A stretch of 64,000 bases of DNA from Lachnospiraceae bacterium AC2031. GTDB lineage: Bacteria; Bacillota; Clostridia; Lachnospirales; Lachnospiraceae. The stretch's first letter is position 1. The number at the start of each line of letters is the position of its first letter. A program made the position numbers and the translations under genes. The stretch is from assembly GCA_000687975.1 (NCBI GenBank), contig JIAB01000001.1, positions 2,332,001 to 2,396,000 of the forward strand, given 5' to 3'. A model generated the notes under the pieces. The model made no database searches, was not told the origin of the DNA, and was given only the letters and a program-made list of their open reading frames with translations. Of the stretch, positions 44,277 to 53,061 are shown in pieces.

Positions 44277-45140
44277 ATGTGGACAAGAAAACAATTAAAG
44301 GAAAGAGGTAAGGCGGCATTTAAAAAAGCATACTGGAAATGTGTGCTGGCTGCAGTGATCCTGGCATTCATTGCAGGAGGAAGCAGCGGGGTTTCGAGTA
44401 TGGGAAGTTCATATTCTCAGAATATGGCTATGACTGGTCATGGAGTTTATGAAGTAGACGATGACCAAGAAGATGGTAGTGCAGTAGTTGATGAAGAAAA
44501 TTCATCAGCAACATTTGATGAATCTTTAGATACAAATGGTGACGGTATCATTGAAAATTCAGATGGTTCATTCACTATTCAGGGTTCTACTGATATGAGT
44601 GAAGAAGATGCGGTTGCTATTGGCGCTGCAATCGTAGTTGTAGTAATGATAATTTGTGGAGTGATCATCGCGTTTGCATTTGTATTCGATGCATTTATCA
44701 TCAATCCTCTTGAGCTTGGATGCAACAGATTTTTCTACAAGAATCTTGACGAGCCAGCAAGTCTTTCAAATATAGTTTATGGTTTTGAACATAACTATAA
44801 GTCAATCGTTAAGGGTATGTTTATGAGAGATTTATTCATTTTCCTTTGGACACTTCTCTTCATCATCCCTGGTGTTATCAAAACATATGAGTACAGACTT
44901 GTACCTTATATCTTAGCTGAGAATCCAGAAATGGATTATAAGACAGTTCTTGCAAAGAGTAAGGAACTTATGAAGGGTCAGAAGTGGAGAACATTTGTTC
45001 TTGATCTTAGCTTCATCGGTTGGGAGATTCTTTCAGCATTTACATGTGGAATACTTGGTATCTTCTATGTAACACCTTACAGATGCTCAACAAATGCAGC
45101 ACTTTATGAAGCAATTCGTTACGGTGCAGCAGAAGAATAA
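44277..45140 (+). CDS. DUF975 membrane protein with EF-hand-like loop
   Basis: A 287-residue protein with the DUF975 start MWTRKQLKERGKAAFKKAYW and about four to five membrane segments (residues 22-38, 120-145, 180-200 and others). It ends GIFYVTPYRCSTNAALYEAI. Between the first two helices lies an acidic extracytoplasmic insertion with DTNGDGIIENSD at residues 85-96, which fits the 12-residue EF-hand/dockerin calcium loop (ligands at 1, 3, 5, 9, 12). Its position after a calcium-type ATPase suggests a link to calcium, but this is inference. DUF975 itself has no known function. Confidence 0.85.
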   Translation: MWTRKQLKERGKAAFKKAYWKCVLAAVILAFIAGGSSGVSSMGSSYSQNMAMTGHGVYEVDDDQEDGSAVVDEENSSATFDESLDTNGDGIIENSDGSFTIQGSTDMSEEDAVAIGAAIVVVVMIICGVIIAFAFVFDAFIINPLELGCNRFFYKNLDEPASLSNIVYGFEHNYKSIVKGMFMRDLFIFLWTLLFIIPGVIKTYEYRLVPYILAENPEMDYKTVLAKSKELMKGQKWRTFVLDLSFIGWEILSAFTCGILGIFYVTPYRCSTNAALYEAIRYGAAEE

Positions 45141-45158
45141 AGAATTAGAAATAGCAGT

Positions 45159-45194
45159 AATGTGCAAGTGGGGAATACTCCACTCGCACATTTT
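45159..45194 (+). terminator. Terminator after the DUF975 gene
   Basis: AATGTGCAAGTGG and CCACTCGCACATT pair with one mismatch, followed by TTTT. Confidence 0.88.
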
Positions 45195-45224
45195 CTGCGT
45201 AAAATATAGATAAAGAGGGATAAA

Positions 45225-45923
45225 ATGGGATATAAAATATTGATTGCAGATGATGAGGCGGAGATCAGAAGCCTCCTTGGCCTTTACCTTGAAAATGAAG
45301 GCTATACAGTTATTGAAGCAAAGGACGGCGCAGAAGCTGTCGTTAAGTTTAAAGAAGAAGAACCAGACATGTGTGTTCTGGATATCATGATGCCGGAGAT
45401 GGATGGATATCAGGCTCTGAAGAAGATAAGAGAAGGCAGCAATGTACCTATAGTATTTCTTTCGGCAAAGGATGCGGATTCAGAGAAAATCCTGGGTCTC
45501 AATCTTGGAGCAGATGATTATATTGCGAAGCCATTTAACCCACTTGAGGCTGTGGCAAGAATAAAATCTAATCTTAGAAGATTCTATGCTCTTGGTACCA
45601 GTGGTTCACAGCAGATGGAAGTAAAGCAGGACAAGATAACTGTTCGTGATCTTGTGCTGGATCCTGAATCATGTACTCTGGAGAAAGACGGAGAAACTAT
45701 AGAGCTTACATCTATTGAGTACAGAATCATGGAGCTCTTTATGACACATCCTGGTAAGGTTTTCACAAAGCAGCAGATTTATGAGTATGGCTGGGGAGAG
45801 GATTTCTTCATTGCTGACAACAATATCATGGTCTGCATCAGTAAGCTCCGTGCTAAGCTTTCTGAGGATCCTTCAGCTTATATTAAGACACTCCGCGGAC
45901 TTGGCTATCGCTTAGATAAATAG
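45225..45923 (+). CDS. OmpR/PhoB family response regulator
   Basis: A 232-residue regulator. The receiver has DDEAE, phospho-acceptor Asp in CVLDIMMPEMDG and Lys in YIAKPFNP. The winged-helix domain has ELTSIEYRIMELFMTHPGKVFT and a C-terminal IKTLRGLGYRLDK. It is followed after 37 bases by its likely cognate kinase. Its targets are unknown; the Na/Pi transporter downstream is one candidate. Confidence 0.93.
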   Translation: MGYKILIADDEAEIRSLLGLYLENEGYTVIEAKDGAEAVVKFKEEEPDMCVLDIMMPEMDGYQALKKIREGSNVPIVFLSAKDADSEKILGLNLGADDYIAKPFNPLEAVARIKSNLRRFYALGTSGSQQMEVKQDKITVRDLVLDPESCTLEKDGETIELTSIEYRIMELFMTHPGKVFTKQQIYEYGWGEDFFIADNNIMVCISKLRAKLSEDPSAYIKTLRGLGYRLDK

Positions 45924-45960
45924 TGGGACTATGATTTCATTTGGGTTTAATGTTAAATAA

Positions 45961-47163
45961 ATGAGTAGATATAGAGAATTACAAATCTTCCTGATCAGAA
46001 GATTCATATTGATAATTATGCTTGTGGGTCTGGTTGAGTACTTTGTTGGGAAGGTGCTCAAAGCCACTATGGTACCATTTATCCTGGTTGCTTATTTTGA
46101 TGGCGCAGACCTGGAGTCGGTAAGCACGGTTGGAGTAACTGCTATTGTTTTCGGTATTATCGGAACTCTGATCCTTGCTTTCTTAAAGTTTATTTTGCCA
46201 GAAAGTGTGGGGATTCCTATCAGTTCTGCAGCAAATCGACTTCTTAGCGGAATTGAAACAAAGGGCGGAAAGACAAATGTAGCTGAGACAATACTCCAGG
46301 AGATGGGTGGGAAAGAACGTGCTCAGCTTCTTTTCCTTGTTACGGTTATGGCCATTTGTCTTATAATTCCTTACGTGCTTGGAGCCCTTCTTTATGCAAG
46401 CATGGTTGTGAGAGAAGTAAAGATAATTGAGGCGGCGGAACTTGCTAAAGAGAGAGAGTATGAACAGCGCCGTAACATGATGCTATCTGATATCGCCCAC
46501 GATCTCAGGACGCCTATGACCACAGTTTCGGGATATTCTAAAGCTATTGCAGATGGAATGGTGCCTGAGGCGAAGATGAAGGAATATCTGGAAGCTATCC
46601 AGACCAAGTCGAAACGTGTAAATGACCTGATCACTCTGCTGTTCGACTATGTGAAGCTGGATACTGACGGCTTTAAGCTGATGAAGCAGGATACAGATAT
46701 TGCTGAGCTGACAAGAGAGGCAGGCGCCTTTGTTTATCAGGACGTGGAAGATGCAGGAATGGGATTCGATGTTGATATTCCTGAGGAGGTTATCACAGTT
46801 CCGATGGACCGCCTTCAGATGTCCCGCGTTATCACGAATTTACTGACAAATGCTATTAAACATAATAAGAAGGGCACGGATATAGGTCTCTACCTTTACC
46901 GCGAGGATGATTACGTGCGAGTTCTTGTAGCTGATACAGGAGACAAGATTGATAAAGAAAACGCGGAGCACATCTTCGAGCCATTTGTTATGGGGGATGA
47001 ATCCAGAAGCTCTAAGGGCGGAACTGGTCTTGGTCTTTCTATAGCAAAGAAGGTTGTGGAAATGCACGGATTTAATATAAAGCTGGTTCAGGGCTCCCAC
47101 CTTGAAAAATATCAGATTCCAGGTGGGTATGAAAAGGCCTTCATTATTGGTATAAAACTATAA
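45961..47163 (+). CDS. Sensor histidine kinase
   Basis: A 400-residue kinase with three hydrophobic segments (residues 12-40, 55-80 and 120-145), the H-box SDIAHDLRTPMTTVSGY, and ATPase boxes TNLLTNAIKHN, VADTGDKI and GGTGLGLSIAKKV. The ATG at 45961 has only a weak ribosome site, so expression may depend on coupling to the regulator. The ligand is unknown. Confidence 0.92.
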   Translation: MSRYRELQIFLIRRFILIIMLVGLVEYFVGKVLKATMVPFILVAYFDGADLESVSTVGVTAIVFGIIGTLILAFLKFILPESVGIPISSAANRLLSGIETKGGKTNVAETILQEMGGKERAQLLFLVTVMAICLIIPYVLGALLYASMVVREVKIIEAAELAKEREYEQRRNMMLSDIAHDLRTPMTTVSGYSKAIADGMVPEAKMKEYLEAIQTKSKRVNDLITLLFDYVKLDTDGFKLMKQDTDIAELTREAGAFVYQDVEDAGMGFDVDIPEEVITVPMDRLQMSRVITNLLTNAIKHNKKGTDIGLYLYREDDYVRVLVADTGDKIDKENAEHIFEPFVMGDESRSSKGGTGLGLSIAKKVVEMHGFNIKLVQGSHLEKYQIPGGYEKAFIIGIKL

Positions 47164-47262
47164 AAAAATGCTATAAAATGTAAAAAATTTCTTATATCTT
47201 ATTTAAATGATAAATGATAAAATGTGACTTGAGGAATAAAGAGGAAAGATGAGATAAAAGAA

Positions 47263-49281
47263 TTGATAAACGTACTAGAATTGTTCGGAGGAGTTGGTCT
47301 CTTTCTTTTCGGAATGAATCTCATGGGTTCATCGCTTAAGAAGCTGGCTGGCTCAGGTTTGGAAAAGATACTGGCAACGCTTACAACAAGTAAGCATAAA
47401 GGAGTCGGAGCCCTGAAGGGCTGGGGACTCGGTCTTGGTGTTACCGGAATTATTCAGAGTTCCGCAGCCACGACTATAATGTTAATTGGTTTTGTTAATG
47501 CAGGTATTATGACACTGGCTCAGGCGATACCTGTTGTTTATGGTTCGAATGTTGGTAGTACAGTTACTGCTCAGATATTAAGGCTGGGAGATCTTGGATC
47601 AGGCAATCTGTTCCTTCAGCTCCTCAAGCCTTCTTCTTTTGCTCCGATGCTTCTTTCAGTCGGAACATTTATCTATCTATTCACAAGAAAGCAGAAGCTT
47701 AAAGATATTTCAGGTATCCTTGTAGGACTTGGAACACTTTTCTATGGAATGACAATGATGGAGGAGGTATTCGCCCCTCTTAAGGAGTCAGAAAGCTTCC
47801 AGAGCTTCTTCCTGTCATTCAGCAATCCATTTATCGGTATAATGACTGGCCTGATCCTAACAGCAGTTATTCAGAGCTCCAGTGCATCAGTAGGTATCCT
47901 GCAGGCTCTTTCAGCAACAGGAAGCGTTACCTATGGTATAGCAATCCCTATGATAATCGGTCAGAACATCGGAAAATGTATGACCATCATCATCGGTAGT
48001 ATCGGTGCTAACAAGAAGGCAAAGCGTGTTGCCCTTAGCTACCTTCTCTTCAATATCTTTGGAGCTATAGCAATATCCCTTATAATTTATGGCTTATATT
48101 ACACTATCGGCCTTCCATTCTTCGATAAGGTGGTAAACCGTGGTAATATTGCAAACCTTCATCTTGGTTTCAACCTCATAATCAGTGTGGTTCTGCTTCC
48201 ATTTTCAAAGCAGATGGCAAATGTTACTGGCAAGGTCCTTAAGGACTCTGATGAGGTATACGGCGATGAAGAGCTTAAGCATCTTGATGATATGCTTCTC
48301 AAGACTCCAGGAATCGCGCTTATGCAGTGTAAGAACCTTATGAAGGTTATGGCTGAAAAGATCAACGAGAACTATTCTCTTGCAATTGGTCTTTTTGAGA
48401 ACTACGACAAGACTGTTTTCAATACTCTGACAGAAAATGAAAGCTTTATCGATAGATGCGAGACAGCTTTGTCTTCATACATCGTAAAAATTGACCGTAA
48501 ACGACTCACTATAGATAACCGCAGCATGCTTATAGCTATGCTGAACACTATCGGTGATTACGAGCGTATCGGCGACTATTCAATGAGGATTGCCTATACA
48601 GCCGAAGAGTGCAATGAGGAGAAGATTCAGTTCTCTGAGAAAGGAAAGCAGGAACTGAGGATTATAGCGGATGCCGTAAGAAGTATGTTGGAAATGACAT
48701 TTGACGCGGCAGATGGCGAGGATATGAGCAAGGCTATGAAGATTCAGCCTCTTGCCAAGACGGTAAATGACCTGAAGAGAATTCTGGAGTCCCATCATAT
48801 AGTGCGTCTTCAGGATGGTGACTGCGGAGTTAGCGGCGGAACCAAGCTTTACGATATAGCAAACAGCTTCCAGAAGATTTCAAATCATGCTAAGAGTATC
48901 TCGCGTCAGATAATTAAGCGACTTACAAGAGATGAGAGCCTGGATGCTAAGCACGGCGTGCTGATGGACAAGAGCAGTGAAGAGTACTTGTCGCTGGAAA
49001 GCTATTACCGAACAAAGTACATCGCACCAATGCTGGCAAATGAGACCATAGAGGTTGAGGATTCTTCAGCAGAGACTGAGAAGAAGTCCAAGAAGGACAA
49101 AGAGAAAGAGTCTAAGAAGGAAGCCAAGAAGGTGGAAAAAGAGTCCAAGAAGGCTGATAAAGAAAAAGAGAAGGCTGAAAAGAAATCCACGAAGGATAAA
49201 GCTAAGAAGGACAAAGAAGCTAAGAAGGAAGCAATCAAGAAGGAATCAAGTAAAAAAGAATCAAAGAAGGATAAAAAATAA
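47263..49281 (+). CDS. Na/Pi cotransporter family protein with PhoU-like domain and lysine-rich tail
   Basis: A 672-residue protein. The membrane half holds two inverted Na/Pi repeats, each with the QSS signature (GIIQSSAATTIMLIGF and AVIQSSSASVGILQAL). A PhoU-like helical domain covers about residues 345-560. The last 65 residues are a Lys/Glu low-complexity tail dominated by KKESKK-like repeats. The start is TTG at 47263 with GAGGAAAG upstream. It likely imports phosphate with Na+. Its stop overlaps by one base the start of the TM1266-type regulator, so the two are translationally coupled. Confidence 0.88.
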   Translation: MINVLELFGGVGLFLFGMNLMGSSLKKLAGSGLEKILATLTTSKHKGVGALKGWGLGLGVTGIIQSSAATTIMLIGFVNAGIMTLAQAIPVVYGSNVGSTVTAQILRLGDLGSGNLFLQLLKPSSFAPMLLSVGTFIYLFTRKQKLKDISGILVGLGTLFYGMTMMEEVFAPLKESESFQSFFLSFSNPFIGIMTGLILTAVIQSSSASVGILQALSATGSVTYGIAIPMIIGQNIGKCMTIIIGSIGANKKAKRVALSYLLFNIFGAIAISLIIYGLYYTIGLPFFDKVVNRGNIANLHLGFNLIISVVLLPFSKQMANVTGKVLKDSDEVYGDEELKHLDDMLLKTPGIALMQCKNLMKVMAEKINENYSLAIGLFENYDKTVFNTLTENESFIDRCETALSSYIVKIDRKRLTIDNRSMLIAMLNTIGDYERIGDYSMRIAYTAEECNEEKIQFSEKGKQELRIIADAVRSMLEMTFDAADGEDMSKAMKIQPLAKTVNDLKRILESHHIVRLQDGDCGVSGGTKLYDIANSFQKISNHAKSISRQIIKRLTRDESLDAKHGVLMDKSSEEYLSLESYYRTKYIAPMLANETIEVEDSSAETEKKSKKDKEKESKKEAKKVEKESKKADKEKEKAEKKSTKDKAKKDKEAKKEAIKKESSKKESKKDKK

Positions 49282-49529
49282 TGAGTGAAACAAGACCGGC
49301 AGTTATTTCAATAATCGTTGAGAAGGGTGAATCAGTTGAAGCGCTGAATGCACTGCTTCATGAGTATGCAGAATACATTATAGGACGTATGGGTGTCCCT
49401 TATCGTAAGAAGGGCATAAGTATGATAAGTATTGCTATGGATGCTGAGCAGGATGTGATCAATACCCTTGCAGGAAAAATTGGACGAATTGAGGGAGTCA
49501 CAGCCAAGGCGGTTTATTCCAATCACTAA
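49281..49529 (+). CDS. Iron-only hydrogenase system regulator (TM1266 family)
   Basis: An 82-residue protein with an ACT/NikR-like ferredoxin fold pattern: VISIIVEKGESVEALNALL, YIIGRMGVPYRKKGISMISI and GRIEGVTAKAVYS. This matches the small putative regulators found with [FeFe]-hydrogenase maturation genes. It overlaps the Na/Pi transporter by one base, yet its logical partners (hydF, hydE) begin 345 bases downstream. What it binds is not known. Confidence 0.85.
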   Translation: MSETRPAVISIIVEKGESVEALNALLHEYAEYIIGRMGVPYRKKGISMISIAMDAEQDVINTLAGKIGRIEGVTAKAVYSNH

Positions 49530-49633
49530 TTTTGACTTTCTTTTGTCTGATTAAAACTAGTTAATATTATAAAAGTACAGAAACTTCATACATTTGGCGA
49601 AATATTTGTAGTGTATTTTTTAACACTTTCGAG

Positions 49634-49815
49634 TATAATAGACGTTGACCAACCTGACATCGAAACCGGAATTTTTAAGAGTTTTGTAAGACTTGTTCTG
49701 GAAGCTTAAGAATTCTGCTTGAGATAGAAGCACGTGGAAAACTTGTATGAATGCCTGTAGTGGCGTTAATTTGTTTTTTCGCGCTCTTTCCGATGTGGGA
49801 GGGGCGCTTTTATTT
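49634..49815 (+). ncRNA. Candidate structured leader or small RNA before hydF
   Basis: The 345-base gap between the regulator and hydF contains a -10 box TATAAT (49634-49639) with no convincing -35. It is followed by about 130 bases without a good reading frame, then a terminator (GCGCTCTTTCC at 49781-49791 pairing with GGGAGGGGCGC at 49797-49807, then TTTTATTT). A possible closing helix is GACGTTG (49641-49647) with TGGCGTT (49760-49766), followed by a T-rich run. The layout fits a terminating leader (attenuator or riboswitch) or a free small RNA. I recognise no known class. Confidence 0.4.
49781..49815 (+). terminator. Terminator upstream of hydF
   Basis: An 11-bp stem (with G-T wobbles) around GATGT is followed by a T-rich run. 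It lies 60 bases before the hydF start, so hydF expression needs read-through or a promoter within 49816-49860. Confidence 0.75.
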
Positions 49816-49874
49816 ATATATTCGCGTTATTATCGATTCATTATTGAATGTATTGTTCATTAGGAGGTTTTATT

Positions 49875-51101
49875 ATGAGTTTGAATGATACACCATCAGG
49901 TGAACGCCTGAGAATCAGTTTTTTTGGAAAGAGAAATGCTGGAAAGTCCAGCCTTGTGAATGCAGTGACTAATCAGCAGCTGGCTGTGGTTTCTGACACT
50001 CTTGGAACTACAACAGATCCAGTGTCAAAGGCTATGGAACTGCTTCCGCTGGGGCCGGTTGTTATAACAGATACGCCGGGCTTTGATGATACAGGCGCTC
50101 TTGGCGAGCTGAGAGTAAAGCGTACAAAGCAGGTGCTCAATAAGACGGATATAGCAATCCTTGTTACAGATGCCACCAGAGACATGGATGAATCTGAGCA
50201 GGAGCTGCTTCGAATATTTGAGGAAAAGTCGATTCCATTTATTGTTGCGAAGAATAAATCAGATCTGCTAGAAAGTAGCCCAAATGGTACTTTTGAGCCG
50301 GATGCTTCGAGGAAAACGACTGATAAAAGTGAAATTCTGGTGAGTGCAACTGAGAAGACTGGAATTGAGGAACTGAAGGAGCTGATTGGCCACATTGTTC
50401 CAAGCGGGGATAATGGCATAAAGCTGGTGGGTGATGTGATAGAGCCGGGCCAGACTATCGTTCTGGTTATTCCAATTGATAAGGCGGCACCTAAGGGAAG
50501 GCTGATCCTTCCTCAGCAGCAGGCAATCAGAGATATTCTTGATTCCGGAGCGTATTCGGTTACTACAAGGGAGACGGAGCTTGCGGAGCTGCTTGATAAG
50601 ATGATCAGCGCTGGCATGAAGCCAGATCTTGTAATTACTGACAGTCAGGCTTTTGAAAAGGTAAATAAGATAGTGCCTCAGGATATAGCGCTTACTTCAT
50701 TCTCAATTCTTATGGCCAGATATAAGGGCTTCCTTGATACAGCTGTTAAGGGAGCGAGAGCCATAGATGAATTGCAGGATGGGGACAAGGTTCTGATCAG
50801 CGAGGGCTGTACTCATCATAGACAGTGCGGAGATATCGGAACTGTGAAGATGCCTAACTGGCTGGCTGAGAGAACTGGAAAGCAGCTGGTGATCGAAACT
50901 TCTTCGGGAGCAGATTTCCCAGAGAATCTTGAGGAATATAAGCTGATAATTCATTGTGGCGGATGCATGCTCAGTTTCCGTGAAATGGTATACCGCATGA
51001 AGTGTGCTGAGGATCTGGGGGTTCCTTTTACAAACTATGGAATAGCTATAGCATACATGAAGGGAATCTTGGACCGTACAATTGCACCTATATATGGTTA
51101 G
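49875..51101 (+). CDS. hydF: [FeFe]-hydrogenase H-cluster maturation GTPase HydF
   Basis: A 408-residue protein. The N-terminal GTPase domain has GKRNAGKSS (residues 18-26), the TTT switch, DTPGFDD and NKSD. The C-terminal domain carries Fe-S ligands CTHHRQCGD and IIHCGGC. HydF is the scaffold on which the two-iron subcluster is assembled before transfer to the hydrogenase. The ATG at 49875 follows a TAGGAGG site; an in-frame start at 49848 is less likely. HydE follows; HydG is not in the window. Confidence 0.94.
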   Translation: MSLNDTPSGERLRISFFGKRNAGKSSLVNAVTNQQLAVVSDTLGTTTDPVSKAMELLPLGPVVITDTPGFDDTGALGELRVKRTKQVLNKTDIAILVTDATRDMDESEQELLRIFEEKSIPFIVAKNKSDLLESSPNGTFEPDASRKTTDKSEILVSATEKTGIEELKELIGHIVPSGDNGIKLVGDVIEPGQTIVLVIPIDKAAPKGRLILPQQQAIRDILDSGAYSVTTRETELAELLDKMISAGMKPDLVITDSQAFEKVNKIVPQDIALTSFSILMARYKGFLDTAVKGARAIDELQDGDKVLISEGCTHHRQCGDIGTVKMPNWLAERTGKQLVIETSSGADFPENLEEYKLIIHCGGCMLSFREMVYRMKCAEDLGVPFTNYGIAIAYMKGILDRTIAPIYG

Positions 51102-51182
51102 ATGAGTAAATTGAGATACTTCTATAAGTATTGATTTATTGATGAATAATACTGCTTCGATGGAGTTTTAGGAGTTTATTTG

Positions 51183-52241
51183 ATGAGTAACAAGAAGTTT
51201 AGTTTAATTGATAAGTTAGAGGTGGAGCACAAGTTGTCCCGAGAGGAGTGGAGAACTCTTCTTGGTGGAAAAGCGTTTGAGGATGGAGAAGTGCTTCAGT
51301 ATGCGGCGAAGAAGGCTCGTAAAGTAGGTGATGAAATCTACGGCAAGGATGTGTTTATCCGAGGCATTGTGGAATTCAGCAATACATGCAACAAGAACTG
51401 CTACTACTGCGGACTTCGTGCAGGAAATGCGAATCTGGAGAGATATCGTCTGAGTGAGGAGGATATACTTCAGTGCTGTGAGGATGGCTACAAGTATGGC
51501 TTTAGAACCTTTGTGCTTCAGAGTGGGGAGGATCCTTACTACACAACTGAGATGATCTGTGACATAGTAAATCGTCTTAAGACAGATTACCCAGAATGTG
51601 CCGTAACACTTTCAATCGGTGAGAAGACATTTGACGAGTATAAGGCTTACCGTGAGGCGGGAGCGGATAGATTCTTGCTTAGACATGAGACTGCAAACCC
51701 AGAGCATTATGGAAAGCTTCATCCGGAGAATATGTCCTGGGAGAATCGAATGAGATGTCTCAGGGATCTCAAGGCGTTGGGATACCAGACGGGCTGCGGA
51801 GTTATGATTGGTTCCCCTGGACAGACAGTGGAGTGTCTGGTGGATGATATGCTGTTCATGCAGGATTTTGAACCAGAGATGATCGGACTTGGTCCATTTC
51901 TGCCGCATTCAGATACACCATTTAGAGATGAGGCAAAGGGCTCCTATGAGATGACGCTCTATCTTATAAGTCTATGTCGACTTATGCTACCACATGCTCT
52001 GATTCCAGCAACTACGGCTTTAGGAACTATTAAACCTAACGGACGTGAGCAGGGAATTCTGGCAGGGGCAAATGTCATCATGCCAAACCTTTCACCGGTG
52101 CAGGTGAGAGATAAGTATATGCTCTATGATAATAAGATTTGTACGGGCGACACGTCCAGTGAATGCAGGGGATGTATTGAAAGACGTGTGGAGTCTGTAG
52201 GCTACAAAGTGGCTATTACCCGTGGCGATTTTAAAGCTTAG
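51183..52241 (+). CDS. hydE: [FeFe]-hydrogenase radical SAM maturase HydE
   Basis: A 352-residue radical SAM enzyme with the cluster motif CNKNCYYC (Cys 69, 73, 76), followed by GLRAGNANLERYRLS typical of HydE, and a second cluster-type motif CTGDTSSECRGC (C-x7-C-x2-C) near the C-terminus. HydE acts on the iron-cysteine precursor made by HydG. Here it is followed not by hydG but by two nitrogenase-like operons, an unusual setting. The ATG at 51183 has TAGGAG upstream. Confidence 0.92.
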   Translation: MSNKKFSLIDKLEVEHKLSREEWRTLLGGKAFEDGEVLQYAAKKARKVGDEIYGKDVFIRGIVEFSNTCNKNCYYCGLRAGNANLERYRLSEEDILQCCEDGYKYGFRTFVLQSGEDPYYTTEMICDIVNRLKTDYPECAVTLSIGEKTFDEYKAYREAGADRFLLRHETANPEHYGKLHPENMSWENRMRCLRDLKALGYQTGCGVMIGSPGQTVECLVDDMLFMQDFEPEMIGLGPFLPHSDTPFRDEAKGSYEMTLYLISLCRLMLPHALIPATTALGTIKPNGREQGILAGANVIMPNLSPVQVRDKYMLYDNKICTGDTSSECRGCIERRVESVGYKVAITRGDFKA

Positions 52242-52280
52242 ATGTGTCGGTGATCAGGACGCGATTAAAAGGTGAAATAA

Positions 52281-53024
52281 ATGATTAAGTTTGCGATATA
52301 TGGAAAAGGTGGAATAGGAAAGTCTACGCTGTCATCGAATCTCTCGGCGGCTCTTGCCAAGAGGGGACTTACGGTTATGCAGATAGGCTGCGATCCAAAG
52401 GCGGATTCGACTTCACTTCTCTGTCCGAAGGAGAAGATCACAACGGTCCTCGACCTTGTAAGGAGTGGGAAGCCATTTGGCCTTGAAGATATGGTTAAGG
52501 AAAGCACTGCAGGGGTTCTATGTGTTGAGGCAGGTGGTCCGGTTCCTGGACTTGGCTGTGCAGGCCGTGGAATCATCAATGCTCTGGAGTCGCTGGAGCA
52601 GAAGGGTGCCTACGAGGTTTATAAGCCGGACGTTGTAATCTATGACGTGCTGGGTGACGTGGTTTGCGGCGGCTTTACCATGCCAATGCGTAAGGGCTAT
52701 GCTGACAAGGTTTATATTGTAACTTCTGGTGAGAAGATGGCAATTTATGCTGCGGCAAATATTGCTATGGCGGTGGAGAACTTCAAGAAGCGTGACTATG
52801 CAAAGCTGGGTGGAATCATTCTCAACTGTCGAGGCGTGGAGAAAGAAATCGAAAATGCTGAGACACTTGCCAAGGATTTTGATACCAGCGTGCTTGAGGT
52901 TATTCCAAGAAGCCCTCTCTTTGAGAAGGCGGAGGCTGCTGGAAAGACTGTGATCGAGATGTTCCCGGACAGCGATGTGGCAGAGAAACTGCTGAAGCTG
53001 GCTGATCGTGTGATGGAGCAGTAG
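52281..53024 (+). CDS. NifH-like Fe protein, first set
   Basis: A 247-residue member of the NifH/BchL/CfbC family. These form a homodimer with one bridging [4Fe-4S] cluster and pass electrons to a partner upon ATP hydrolysis. It has P-loop GKGGIGKST (residues 8-16), the DPKADST switch, cluster Cys 93 in GLGCAGRG (with the Arg that is ADP-ribosylated in some NifH) and Cys 129 in [11 protein letters not shown]. It is shorter than NifH of nitrogen fixers (about 290). The partner D/K-like genes follow with short gaps. Confidence 0.92.
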   Translation: MIKFAIYGKGGIGKSTLSSNLSAALAKRGLTVMQIGCDPKADSTSLLCPKEKITTVLDLVRSGKPFGLEDMVKESTAGVLCVEAGGPVPGLGCAGRGIINALESLEQKGAYEVYKPDVVIYDVLGDVVCGGFTMPMRKGYADKVYIVTSGEKMAIYAAANIAMAVENFKKRDYAKLGGIILNCRGVEKEIENAETLAKDFDTSVLEVIPRSPLFEKAEAAGKTVIEMFPDSDVAEKLLKLADRVMEQ

Positions 53025-53061
53025 CTAAAGCTGCGATTAAAGATTTAGATTAAGGACGAGT

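Noticed and set aside
48999-49288. Open frames on other strands or frames over the lysine-rich tail
   Set aside because: The low-complexity AAG/GAA repeats create long open frames in several readings; none has a start context or recognisable domain.
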